Shown piece by piece: positions 56,629-64,000 of a DNA stretch of 64,000 bases. The notes under the pieces were generated by a model. It saw nothing but the letters and a program-made list of their open reading frames with translations, did no database searches and was not told where the DNA came from. The stretch's first letter is position 1. Each line of letters begins with the position of its first letter. The position numbers were made by a program, and so were the translations under genes. The DNA comes from Methanobacterium sp. (GTDB lineage: Archaea; Methanobacteriota; Methanobacteria; Methanobacteriales; Methanobacteriaceae). The stretch is from positions 124,001 to 188,000 of the forward strand of contig JACRPY010000006.1 in the NCBI GenBank assembly GCA_016222945.1, in the 5' to 3' direction.

Positions 56629-57642
56629 ATGAGTAGACATCATCAACCACGAAGTGGATCAGTTGCATTTAGTCCTAGAAAAAGGGCAGTAAAACAATCC
56701 CCTAGGATCAAATCCTGGCCTGAGACAGAAGAAACGGGGTTACTTGGATTTGCAGGGTATAAAGTGGGAATGACCCACGTAATAATGAATGATAATAGGA
56801 AAAACTCACCAACTGAAGGAATGGAAATATCAACTCCCGTGACTATATTGGAAGTACCACCTGTTGTTGTAATGGGCATAAGGGCCTACAAAAAAACTAC
56901 TTATGGGCTTAAAACCATGATTGACGTTATGGCAAGTGATTTAAGCGAAGAACTCTTGCGAAAAATACCAATACCTGAAAAATATGATACTGATTCTAAT
57001 TTAACTAAATTAAATGAAAATATTGATAATGTTGCAGATATACGCGTTTTAGTACATACCAACCCAAAACAAGTTACAGGTATTCCAAAAAAGAAACCTG
57101 AGATAATAGAATGTGGAGTTGGCGGAGCTACAGTTGCTGAAAAACTTGAATACGCTAAAAGTATTCTTGGAAGCGAAATAAATGCAGCTGACGTTTTTTC
57201 TGATGGAGAACATATTGATTCTATAGCAATTACCAAAGGTAAAGGATTCCAAGGACCTGTTAAAAGATGGGGAATTAGAATACAATACGGAAAAGCTGCT
57301 AGAAGTAGTAAAGGAAGGCACGTTGGTTCATTAGGTCCATGGTCACCAGAAAGGACAATGTGGACAGTTCCACAAGCAGGTCAAATGGGATACCATAAAA
57401 GAACTGAATATAATAAAAAGATTCTTAAAATTGCAGATGTATCAGAAGTAGATGCTGTAAATCCTGATGGAGGATTTATTAAATATGGTCTCGTGAAAAA
57501 TAATTATATTATAGTGAAAGGATCACTTCCAGGCCCATCAAAAAGGCTTGTAATATTAAGAAAAGCAATGAGACCTCACAGAAAGCATAATGATGCACCA
57601 GTGATATCACATATCTCAACTGCTTCAAAACAAGGAGTTTGA
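56629..57642 (+). CDS. rpl3: ribosomal protein L3
   Basis: This 337-residue archaeal/eukaryotic-type L3 binds near the peptidyl transferase centre. It has the N-terminal basic arm (SRHHQPRSGSVAFSPRKR), KGKGFQGPVKRWG and the internal GQMGYHKRTEYNKKI. GGAGGT sits seven bases ahead of the ATG. It is the first ribosomal gene of the operon. Confidence 0.97.
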   Translation: MSRHHQPRSGSVAFSPRKRAVKQSPRIKSWPETEETGLLGFAGYKVGMTHVIMNDNRKNSPTEGMEISTPVTILEVPPVVVMGIRAYKKTTYGLKTMIDVMASDLSEELLRKIPIPEKYDTDSNLTKLNENIDNVADIRVLVHTNPKQVTGIPKKKPEIIECGVGGATVAEKLEYAKSILGSEINAADVFSDGEHIDSIAITKGKGFQGPVKRWGIRIQYGKAARSSKGRHVGSLGPWSPERTMWTVPQAGQMGYHKRTEYNKKILKIADVSEVDAVNPDGGFIKYGLVKNNYIIVKGSLPGPSKRLVILRKAMRPHRKHNDAPVISHISTASKQGV

Positions 57643-57689
57643 GTTTAAATCATGTTTATGTTTGGAAATAATTAAAGAGGGATATTAAA

Positions 57690-58472
57690 ATGAAAAAGAT
57701 CAAGGTTTACTCATTGGAAGGCGAAGTCATTGACGAAATCAAGCTGCCTGAGATTTTCAACGAAGAATTCAGACCAGATGTCATTAAAAGAGCGGTAATT
57801 TCATCACAAACTGCAAGGATTCAACCATGGGGAACAGATCCTATGGCAGGAAAAAGAACAACTGCTAAATCATATGGTTCTGGTCGTGGTGCAGCAATGG
57901 TTCCTCGTGTAAAGGGAAGCAGACACCCAGCAGGTTCAAAAGCGGCATTTGTACCTCAAGCTGTAGGTGGTAGGAGAGCACACCCTCCACGAGCTCAAAG
58001 AATCATCCATGAGAAAGTAAACAGAAAAGAAAGAAGATTAGCAATAAGATCAGCAGTTGCAGCGACTACAAACAACGAATTGGTAGAAAACAGAGGACAC
58101 AAGATCCAAAATGTTCCTCAAATTCCATTTGTAGTTGATGACGAACTGGCTAAAATTAAAAACACCAAAGAAACAAGAGAAATATTCAAAAAACTTGGAA
58201 TAATGGATGACATAGTCCGAGCCAAAACCGGTAAAAAGATAAGAGCTGGAAAAGGTAAAATGAGGGGCCGAAAGTACAAAGTACCAAAGGGACCTCTAAT
58301 AGTAGTTGGCGAAGACAAAGGAATAAGCTTGGGTGCAAGAAACCATCCTGGTGTAGATATAGTGTCGGTAGAAAACTTAAATGCTGAACTTTTAGCTCCA
58401 GGTACACACGCAGGTAGATTTACAATATACACAAAATCTGCCATTGAAAAATTAGGTGAATTATTCCAATAA
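57690..58472 (+). CDS. rpl4: ribosomal protein L4 (L1e)
   Basis: This 260-residue large-subunit protein lines the exit tunnel. Recognisable are the extended loop WGTDPMAGKRTTAKSYGSGRG and the archaeal C-terminal part (GARNHPGVDIVSV). It follows rpl3 after 47 bases. The gene end lies 19 bases before the L23 ATG. Confidence 0.96.
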   Translation: MKKIKVYSLEGEVIDEIKLPEIFNEEFRPDVIKRAVISSQTARIQPWGTDPMAGKRTTAKSYGSGRGAAMVPRVKGSRHPAGSKAAFVPQAVGGRRAHPPRAQRIIHEKVNRKERRLAIRSAVAATTNNELVENRGHKIQNVPQIPFVVDDELAKIKNTKETREIFKKLGIMDDIVRAKTGKKIRAGKGKMRGRKYKVPKGPLIVVGEDKGISLGARNHPGVDIVSVENLNAELLAPGTHAGRFTIYTKSAIEKLGELFQ

Positions 58473-58491
58473 AGTTATAGGACGTGTGAAA

Positions 58492-58752
58492 ATGGATCCT
58501 TATGCAATAATAGTAAAACCACACTTAACAGAAAAAAGTATGAACTCTATTGACCAAAATAATGAGTTAACATTCATAGTACTGCGAACTGCTAGAAAAG
58601 CAGATGTAAAAAGCGCGTTTGAGGACCTTTACGCTGTTAAAGTAGAAAGAGTAAACACTCAATTTACTTCAAAAGGTGAAAAGATAGCATATATTAAACT
58701 TGCAGCAGAACACAGCGCAGAGGATATAGCAGTTAAAATGGGAGTATTCTAA
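58492..58752 (+). CDS. rpl23: ribosomal protein L23
   Basis: This 86-residue protein sits at the exit tunnel. It has the L23 segment KPHLTEKSM and VKSAFEDLYAVKVERVNT. I use ATG 58492 (MDPYAIIVKPHL); the frame opens upstream inside rpl4 but those residues are not part of the family. A GTGTGAAA site precedes the ATG. Confidence 0.95.
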   Translation: MDPYAIIVKPHLTEKSMNSIDQNNELTFIVLRTARKADVKSAFEDLYAVKVERVNTQFTSKGEKIAYIKLAAEHSAEDIAVKMGVF

Positions 58753-58816
58753 ATAACTCCAATTTAATCTAATTATCCGCAAAGACCAAATAGGGTCATG
58801 TATGGAGGAATAAATA

Positions 58817-59542
58817 ATGGGAAAACGTTTAAAATCACAAAGACAAGGGAGAGGAACTCCTACTCATAGGAGTGCATCCCATCGATTCAAAGGAAGGATC
58901 GAATACAGATCGTATGATAATGTAGAAAAAGAAGGCAGTTTGAAAGGAAAAATTGCTGATATCATTCACGATCCTGGAAGAAGTGCACCAATAGCATTGG
59001 TAAAATTTGAAAATGGTGAAAAATTACTGGTATTAGCACCAGAAAGTATACAAATAAATGATGATATAGAATTTGGAGCTTCAGCACCAATCAAAGCAGG
59101 AAATGCATTACCACTTGCACAGATTCCAGAAGGAACACCTGTATATAATCTTGAAAAAAGCCCTGGAGACGGCGGAAAATTCGTTAAAGCATCAGGCACT
59201 CACGCTTCTTTAATAACCCATGATGTAGGAAAGGCAATAGTAGAATTGCCATCAGGAGAATTAAAAGCATTTCATCCTGCCTGCAGAGCAACCATTGGAG
59301 TAGTTGCTGGAGGAGGAAGGAAAGAAAAACCATTCCTTAAAGCAGGAAACAGATACTACGCTTTAAACGCTAAAGGTAAAAAGAATGTTAGCGTTAGAGG
59401 AGTGGCAATGAACGCAGTAGATCACCCACACGGTGGTGGAAACAGACAACATCCTGGAAAGCCGACTACAGTTTCAAGACATGCGCCACCAGGAAGAAAA
59501 GTAGGTTCAATCGCTGCTAGAAGAACAGGGAAAAGAAGATAA
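58817..59542 (+). CDS. rpl2: ribosomal protein L2
   Basis: L2 is needed for peptidyl transferase activity. The 241-residue protein has the signature HPHGGGNRQHPGK with the key His, and the basic start GKRLKSQRQGRGTPTHR. GGAGG sits upstream of the ATG. A 175-base gap before S19 with palindromes interrupts an otherwise tightly packed operon. Confidence 0.97.
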   Translation: MGKRLKSQRQGRGTPTHRSASHRFKGRIEYRSYDNVEKEGSLKGKIADIIHDPGRSAPIALVKFENGEKLLVLAPESIQINDDIEFGASAPIKAGNALPLAQIPEGTPVYNLEKSPGDGGKFVKASGTHASLITHDVGKAIVELPSGELKAFHPACRATIGVVAGGGRKEKPFLKAGNRYYALNAKGKKNVSVRGVAMNAVDHPHGGGNRQHPGKPTTVSRHAPPGRKVGSIAARRTGKRR

Positions 59543-59590
59543 AATTAAAATTTTTAAAAAAAGGGAACCCTCAAACATTTCAGTTTGGGG

Positions 59591-59674
59591 CACCGAAAAT
59601 CGAAGCTTGCAAAAATCTTTTCAAAGATTTTTGCGCTCCAAAAATTCTTCGAATTTTTGAGAGATTTTCGAGTG
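59591..59674. repeat. Cruciform-type palindromic element between L2 and S19 genes
   Basis: A 12-base stem GCAAAAATCTTT/AAAGATTTTTGC (59609-59620 and 59623-59634, loop TC) is followed by CAAAAATTC/GAATTTTTG (59639-59647 and 59651-59659, loop TTC). Both are enclosed by CACCGAAAATC (59591-59601) and GATTTTCGAGTG (59663-59674), which pair except for one extra base. The result is a Y-shaped fold in RNA or single-stranded DNA. It is probably a short mobile palindromic repeat or an attenuator inside the operon. Confidence 0.7.
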
Positions 59675-59717
59675 TAAATAAAATAAAAGCTCAAATAAAA
59701 TATGAGGAGGCGACTAA

Positions 59718-60128
59718 TTGGCTAGAAAAGAATTTATATATCGCGGTTATACATTAGAAGAGTTACAACAGATGCCTTTGGATAATGTTATACAACTCTT
59801 CCCATCAAGACAGAGAAGATCCCTTAGAAGGGGATTTCTCCCAAGACAAAAGAAAGTGCTTGAAAATATAAGAAAAATAAAAAAAGAAGGAAAAAAGGGC
59901 GGAAGACCACAGATAATCAAAACTCATTGTAGGGACATGATTGTTCTCCCAGAAATGGTAGGATTAACCTTTGGAATTTACAATGGAAAAGAATTCACAG
60001 AAGTAACCATACTACCAGAAATGATTGGATGTTACTTTGGGGAATTTGCACTTACAAGAAAACGAGTACAACACGGGGATCCTGGAATGGGTGCTACAAG
60101 GTCATCTATGTTCGTACCTCTTAAATAA
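59718..60128 (+). CDS. rps19: ribosomal protein S19
   Basis: This 136-residue archaeal-type S19 has the conserved core TFGIYNGKEFTEVTILPEMIG (binding 16S rRNA head) preceded by a basic segment (RQRRSLRRGFLPRQ). The start is TTG at 59718 after a GGAGG site. It follows the palindrome-rich gap and is 12 bases before L22. Confidence 0.95.
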   Translation: MARKEFIYRGYTLEELQQMPLDNVIQLFPSRQRRSLRRGFLPRQKKVLENIRKIKKEGKKGGRPQIIKTHCRDMIVLPEMVGLTFGIYNGKEFTEVTILPEMIGCYFGEFALTRKRVQHGDPGMGATRSSMFVPLK

Positions 60129-60140
60129 GGAGAGAATACA

Positions 60141-60608
60141 ATGGCAAAGATTAACTACGCTTATACGGATGACAATAAAGCTAAAACAGCTAAGGCTCTT
60201 GGAAGATCCCTTAAGATCTCTCCAAAACATTCTGTTGAAATATGTAACAAAATAAGAGGAATGAATGTAGAAACTGCCAAAAATTACCTTGAAGACGTAA
60301 TTGAAATGAAAAAAGCAGTTCCTTTCAAAAAGCATAACAAAAAAGTAGGTCACAGAAGAGGGTTAGAAGGCTGGCCAACTGGTAGATATCCAGTGAAAGC
60401 AGCAGCCCAAATTCTTGATATAATTAAAAGTGCTGAAGCAAATGCTGAATACAAAGGCCTTGATACCGAAAATCTTAAAATAATACACATATCTAGCCAC
60501 AAGGGATACGTAATACGTGGATGGACTCCAAGAGCTTTTGGAAGAGCCAGTCCATTTAACACACCAACCACCCACATACAGATTGTTCTAGAGGAGGCAC
60601 AGAATTAA
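60141..60608 (+). CDS. rpl22: ribosomal protein L22
   Basis: This 155-residue tunnel-lining protein has the archaeal form of the L22 fold, with the loop HNKKVGHRRGLEGWPTGRYP and the C-terminal TPRAFGRASPFNTPTTHIQI. It begins with a strong AAGGAGAG site, and its stop TAA is immediately followed by the rps3 ATG. Confidence 0.96.
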   Translation: MAKINYAYTDDNKAKTAKALGRSLKISPKHSVEICNKIRGMNVETAKNYLEDVIEMKKAVPFKKHNKKVGHRRGLEGWPTGRYPVKAAAQILDIIKSAEANAEYKGLDTENLKIIHISSHKGYVIRGWTPRAFGRASPFNTPTTHIQIVLEEAQN

Positions 60609-61652
60609 ATGATTGAAAAAGATTTTGTCACAGAAGGTCTTAAAAGGACAAGAATTGATGAATACCTTGAAAACGAGCTTGAAAGGGCAGGTTATGGTGG
60701 AATGGAAATTCAAATAACCCCTCTAGGTACAATGATTGTTGTTTATGCTGAACGTCCAGGAATGGTTATTGGAAGAGGTGGAAAAACCGTCAGAAACATA
60801 ACACAAACCCTAAAAACAGGCTACGGACTTGAAAATCCTCAAGTAGAAGTTAAAGAAGTTGACATTCCTGAACTTAACCCTAAAATAATGGCTCATAAAA
60901 TTGCAGCAATGCTGCAGCGTGGAATGCACTTTAGAAGAGTAGCGTACACAGCACTTAGAAGAATAATGGGTGCCGGAGCACAGGGTGTAGAAGTTACGAT
61001 TTCTGGTAAAATAAGAGGTGCAAGGTCAGCAACAGCAAAATTCAATGATGGTTACATTAAAAAATGTGGTGAACCATCTATAAGGTTTGTTAAAGAAGGA
61101 TTTGCAACTGTTCAACTAAAACCTGGAGTTTTAGGAATATATGTTAGAATTATGCCGCCAGGAATGATTTTACCTGATAAAGTGGATATTCTACAAGTTG
61201 CTGTTGAAGAACCGGAAGCTGAAACAATCTCTGAAACTTTAGAAGTAGAAGAAGTTGAAGAATCTTCAGATCAAGAAATTGAGGACACAAAAATCAGTGA
61301 AATCGCTGAAGAGCTTGAAGAAGAAACTTCTGAAGAGTTAGAAGAAGCAGAAGATATTGCTGAGGAACTGGAAGAAGCAGAGGAATCTGTTGAAGAGGAG
61401 CCTGAATCTGAAGAAGCTGTTGAACCGGAATCTGAAGAGGAACCTGAAGAATCTGTTGAAGAGGAGCCTGAATCTGAAGAAGCTGTTGAACCGGAATCTG
61501 AAGAGGAACCTGAGTCTGAAGAAATTACTGAAGATGAATCTGGTGAGGAACTGGAAGAAGCAGAGGAAACTATTGAGGAACCTGAAGAGGAGCCTGAAAA
61601 AGCTTCTAAAGAACCTGAAAAGGCACAAGAAGAGTCAAAAAAGCCAGAATAG
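60609..61652 (+). CDS. rps3: ribosomal protein S3 with a long acidic C-terminal tail
   Basis: S3 lies at the mRNA entry of the small subunit. Residues 1-200 are a normal archaeal S3, with the KH2 motif GMVIGRGGKTV at ~51-61 and the core ending VDILQVAVE. Residues ~201-347 are an extra tail made mostly of Glu, Ser and Pro, encoded from 61209. It contains a perfect 65-base tandem duplication (61383-61447 and 61449-61513, period 66 bases, 22 residues starting ESVEEEPESEEAVEP). Such tails vary between species, and the expansion is unusually long. The tail could bind basic ribosomal proteins or chaperones; this is inference. Confidence 0.93.
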   Translation: MIEKDFVTEGLKRTRIDEYLENELERAGYGGMEIQITPLGTMIVVYAERPGMVIGRGGKTVRNITQTLKTGYGLENPQVEVKEVDIPELNPKIMAHKIAAMLQRGMHFRRVAYTALRRIMGAGAQGVEVTISGKIRGARSATAKFNDGYIKKCGEPSIRFVKEGFATVQLKPGVLGIYVRIMPPGMILPDKVDILQVAVEEPEAETISETLEVEEVEESSDQEIEDTKISEIAEELEEETSEELEEAEDIAEELEEAEESVEEEPESEEAVEPESEEEPEESVEEEPESEEAVEPESEEEPESEEITEDESGEELEEAEETIEEPEEEPEKASKEPEKAQEESKKPE

Positions 61653-61692
61653 AAATATTGCATATGCATAAATATAAAAAGGATGGAATAAC

Positions 61693-61899
61693 ATGGTAAT
61701 ATTAAGGAGCAAAGAAATACGTGAAATGGAAACCGAGGACATCCAGAAGAAACTGGATGAACTCAAAGCAGAATATGCAAAAAATATTTCAAAGAGTTCT
61801 GCAGCAGGAGTTTATGAAAATCCTGGGAAAATCAAGGAACTTAAAAGAACAATTGCACGTGTCCTTACCATAATGAACGAAAAACAGAGGGAGAAGTAA
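61693..61899 (+). CDS. rpl29: ribosomal protein L29
   Basis: This 68-residue protein is a helical hairpin at the tunnel exit. It starts VILRSKEIREMETEDIQKKL and has the conserved IKELKRTIARVLTIMNE. It is followed five bases later by the eIF1 gene. Confidence 0.95.
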   Translation: MVILRSKEIREMETEDIQKKLDELKAEYAKNISKSSAAGVYENPGKIKELKRTIARVLTIMNEKQREK

Positions 61900-61904
61900 A
61901 ATAG

Positions 61905-62210
61905 ATGAAAGTCTGCGAGATTTGTGGTCTTCCAGAAGAACTTTGTGTCTGTGAAGAAATAGCTAGAGAAATTCAAAAAGTTAAAGTATACACAGTAAGA
62001 AGGCGTTTCGGAAAGCTTATGACCATTGTAGAAGGTATAGATAAGCACGATATAGATATAAGAGAACTAACAAAGGAACTCAAGAATAAATGCGCCTGTG
62101 GAGGGACTGCTAAAAAAGGCCAGATTGAACTTCAAGGGGACCATAAAAGGAAGGTCAAGCAAGTTCTGGCTAATATGGGTTTTTCTTCAGATACAATAGA
62201 AATAAGATAA
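61905..62210 (+). CDS. translation initiation factor aIF1 (SUI1 family)
   Basis: This 101-residue protein resembles eIF1 and helps start-codon selection. An N-terminal zinc-like knuckle (CEICGLPEELCVC) precedes the SUI1 domain with IVEGIDKHDIDIRELTKELKNKCACGGTAKKG, the family signature. It sits in the ribosomal operon between L29 and Rnp1, as in other euryarchaea. Confidence 0.93.
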   Translation: MKVCEICGLPEELCVCEEIAREIQKVKVYTVRRRFGKLMTIVEGIDKHDIDIRELTKELKNKCACGGTAKKGQIELQGDHKRKVKQVLANMGFSSDTIEIR

Positions 62211-62247
62211 TTTCAATAGAAAATTCAGTGAAATAAAGACAATCTCT

Positions 62248-62268
62248 CAGTTTAAAGCTATTAAACTG
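62248..62268. other. Stem-loop in the gap between aIF1 and Rnp1 genes
   Basis: CAGTTTAA and TTAAACTG (8-base arms) flank the loop AGCTA within a 92-base gap of the operon. No T-run follows, so a terminator is not indicated; it may affect mRNA stability or processing. Confidence 0.35.
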
Positions 62269-62302
62269 CTAACAAAGTAAATAAGACTTTCAAACACGAA
62301 AA

Positions 62303-62587
62303 ATGATAACTCCAAAGAATATATTCCAACATGAGCTAATAGGACTCCCTGTTAAGATTGTAAATAGTACTCATGATGGATTCATAGGAATAGAAGGAAA
62401 AGTTGTTGATGAGACTAAAAACACCATCAAAATTGAACAAGAGGACGAAACTGAGAAAGTAGTTCCCAAGGGAGTTGCAACTTTTCATTTTAATTTGCCT
62501 GAGGGCATTATTGTAGAAATAGATGGCAATATTATCATTGCTCGCCCTGAAGATAGGATAAAAAAGAAATTCAGGAAATATTGGTGA
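62303..62587 (+). CDS. rnp1: ribonuclease P protein component 1 (Rpp29/Rnp1)
   Basis: Rnp1 is a subunit of archaeal RNase P, which trims tRNA 5' ends. The 94-residue Sm-like protein has the family core IFQHELIGLPVKIVNS, GIEGKVVDET and a C-terminal RPEDRIKKKFRKYW. Placement before S17 in the ribosomal operon is a conserved archaeal trait. Confidence 0.94.
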   Translation: MITPKNIFQHELIGLPVKIVNSTHDGFIGIEGKVVDETKNTIKIEQEDETEKVVPKGVATFHFNLPEGIIVEIDGNIIIARPEDRIKKKFRKYW

Positions 62588-62591
62588 TAAC

Positions 62592-62912
62592 ATGGTAGGT
62601 ATTGATGTTCAAGAACCTAAAGAAAAATGTGACGATCCGAACTGCCCATTTCATGGAGCTCTTCCAGTAAGAGGCCAGATTTTAGAGGGTATTGTTACAA
62701 GCGACAAAGCTGAAAGGACAATCACAGTAGAAAGAAGTTTTTATAAATTTATAAGAAAATACGAAAGATACGAAAAAAGAAAATCAAAAATAACCGCTCA
62801 CAAGCCTGACTGTATTGATGTAAATATAGGTGATGCAGTGAAAATCGCAGAATGCAGGCCTTTAAGTAAAACCAAACATTTCGTGGTTTTAGAGGTTAAA
62901 GGAGACAAATAA
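62592..62912 (+). CDS. rps17: ribosomal protein S17
   Basis: This 106-residue OB-fold protein binds 16S rRNA. It has an N-terminal CDDPNCPFHG that is an archaeal feature, then the fold core with VTSDKAERTITVERSF. Its stop TAA is directly followed by the rpl14 ATG. Confidence 0.95.
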   Translation: MVGIDVQEPKEKCDDPNCPFHGALPVRGQILEGIVTSDKAERTITVERSFYKFIRKYERYEKRKSKITAHKPDCIDVNIGDAVKIAECRPLSKTKHFVVLEVKGDK

Positions 62913-63311
62913 ATGAAAGCTATCACTTCAAATGTTACAAGAGTTTTACCAATAGGTGCAAGACTCCAGTGCATTGACAACACAGGTGCAAGGGAAGTTG
63001 AAATTGTATCTGTTAAAGGATACAAAGGTGTAAGAAGGAGACTTGCAATCGCAGGTGTAGGTGACATGATTATAGTTACTGTTAAAAAAGGAACTATAGA
63101 CATGAGAAAAGAAGTTATGACTGCTGTTGTTGTAAGACAGAAAAAAGAATACAGAAGAGCAGATGGCTTAAGGGTTAAATTTGAAGACAATGCTGCAGTT
63201 ATAATAACTCCAGAAGGTACATTAAAGGGTTCTGAAATAAGAGGCCCTGTTGCTAAAGAAGCAGCTGAAAGATGGCCAAGTATTGGAAGTGCTGCAAGCA
63301 CTATAGTTTAA
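62913..63311 (+). CDS. rpl14: ribosomal protein L14
   Basis: This 132-residue protein lies at the subunit interface. It has the signature GARLQCIDNTGAREVEIVSV and the C-terminal GPVAKEAAERWPSIGSAAST. It directly follows S17. Confidence 0.96.
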   Translation: MKAITSNVTRVLPIGARLQCIDNTGAREVEIVSVKGYKGVRRRLAIAGVGDMIIVTVKKGTIDMRKEVMTAVVVRQKKEYRRADGLRVKFEDNAAVIITPEGTLKGSEIRGPVAKEAAERWPSIGSAASTIV

Positions 63312-63321
63312 TGGTGATAAA

Positions 63322-63675
63322 ATGTCAAAACAACCAAGAAAACAAAGGAAACTTCTTCACAAAGCACCATTACATGTAAGACATAAATTAATGAGTGTTA
63401 CATTAAGTAAAGAACTCAGAGAACAGCATGGAAAAAGATCCATCCCTGTAAAAAAAGGTGACACTGTAAAAATAATGCGTGGAGACTTTAAAGACCACGA
63501 AGGAAAAGTAGAAAAAGTGGATCTTAAAAAATACAGAGTTCAAATTGAAGGAGCTTCATTACAAAAACCAGACGGAAATCAAATTTATCACTCTGTACAC
63601 CCATCCAAACTTATGATAGTAGAGCTTGATTTGGATGATGAAGAGAGGAATAAAATAATGGAGAGGAAGGGATAA
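63322..63675 (+). CDS. rpl24: ribosomal protein L24
   Basis: This 117-residue protein starts assembly of the large subunit. The KOW motif is MRGDFKDHEGKVEKVDL, preceded by the archaeal extension with HKAPLHVRHKLMSVTLSKELREQH. A GGTGATAAA site precedes the ATG. Its stop is one base before the S4e ATG. Confidence 0.95.
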   Translation: MSKQPRKQRKLLHKAPLHVRHKLMSVTLSKELREQHGKRSIPVKKGDTVKIMRGDFKDHEGKVEKVDLKKYRVQIEGASLQKPDGNQIYHSVHPSKLMIVELDLDDEERNKIMERKG

Positions 63676-63676
63676 A

Positions 63677-64000
63677 ATGGCAATAATGGGATCTAGAAAA
63701 CATCTCAAGCGTTTTAAAGCGCCAAAACATTGGCCAATCCATCCAAAAGAAAATAAATGGACCGTAAAACCAAATGCAGGTCCTCACGCTATAGATGAAT
63801 CATTACCTTTACTTCTTGTAGTTCGTGATATTCTCAAAGTTGCTGATAATGCCAGAGAAGCAAAACGAATTATAAACAGCGGCGAAATTCTTGTAGATGG
63901 AAGGGTAAAAAAAGATTATAAATTCCCTGTTGGATTTATGGATGTAATAGAAATTCCAAAATCAGAAAGTATATATAGAGTTTTACCGGATGAAAAAGGA
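63677..64000 (+). CDS. rps4e: ribosomal protein S4e, N-terminal part, truncated by the window end
   Basis: The frame from ATG 63677 is open to base 64000 (108 codons), so the gene continues past the window. The start IMGSRKHLKRFKAPKHWPIHPKE and the S4-like domain part LPLLLVVRDILKVADNAREAKR are those of archaeal S4e. It belongs to the same operon. Confidence 0.94.
   Translation, partial: MAIMGSRKHLKRFKAPKHWPIHPKENKWTVKPNAGPHAIDESLPLLLVVRDILKVADNAREAKRIINSGEILVDGRVKKDYKFPVGFMDVIEIPKSESIYRVLPDEKG

Noticed and set aside
61271..61669. Antisense Ser-rich frame opposite the S3 tail
   Set aside because: It is the mirror of a Glu-rich coding region; antisense GAA codons give TTC/TCT-rich frames. 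No start signal is evident.

Overview
The window is AT-rich archaeal DNA, most likely from a mesophilic methanogen of the order Methanobacteriales (Methanobacterium-like). The evidence is an F420:NADP oxidoreductase fragment at the left edge, two archaeal histones, Spt4/Rpo7, aIF2-gamma and aIF5B, GTP-dependent dephospho-CoA kinase, RadB, an ABCE1-type ATPase, a PycA-type biotin carboxylase beside its biotin ligase, and the archaeal order of the large ribosomal protein operon. Ribosome binding sites are mostly GGTGA or GGAGG, and GTG and TTG starts are common. I saw no rRNA or tRNA genes.

Layout. (1) 0-15 kb is a housekeeping block: F420 reductase end, hexulose-phosphate isomerase, tRNA endonuclease, TrpRS, threonine synthase, a histone, then a dense translation/transcription cluster (L7Ae, S28e, L24e, Ndk, aIF5B, S6e, aIF2-gamma, a PIN protein with an apparent frameshift, pyrophosphatase, Rpo7, Spt4, dephospho-CoA kinase, S24e, S27ae) and ArgH. 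(2) 15-20 kb holds two PP-loop ATPases, a hexapeptide acetyltransferase and a second histone. (3) 18.9-33.3 kb is a complete type I-B CRISPR-Cas locus: csa3, cas6, cas8b (with a strong internal start predicted to make Cas11b), cas7, cas5, cas3, an AAA+ ATPase with its own repeat-studded promoter, cas4, cas1, cas2, leader and an array in which I count 43 repeats. (4) 33.3-42 kb is accessory: small unknown proteins, decayed RNase III fragments on both sides of a YkgJ-type gene, a Met/His-rich peptide next to a cupredoxin lipoprotein, two response regulators, a large PAS histidine kinase, a candidate structured RNA and an intact RNase III. (5) 42-56 kb is conserved archaeal housekeeping: ABCE1, aminotransferase, RadB, Sua5/YrdC, CDP-alcohol transferase, DUF357, DUF434, NYN, MJ0158-type PLP enzyme, RtcA, BirA, PycA, METTL5-like and SPOUT methyltransferases. 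(6) 56.6-64 kb is the L3-L4-L23-L2-S19-L22-S3-L29-eIF1-Rnp1-S17-L14-L24-S4e operon, cut by the window end.

How parts work together. The Cas genes form two transcription units. The interference unit (cas6-8b-7-5-3) starts behind a TATA region containing a 33-bp-spaced repeated motif. The adaptation unit (cas4-1-2) sits directly behind the AAA+ ATPase, whose promoter carries three 34-bp repeats with dyad cores. In the accessory block, one 20-bp motif occurs before three small genes and suggests a shared regulator. Most of the strongest leads are regulatory or translational: the predicted internal Cas11b start, a -1 frameshift on a T TTT TTA heptamer in the PIN gene, the three-site motif, the ATPase-linked adaptation operon, and a possible kink-turn before the L7Ae gene.
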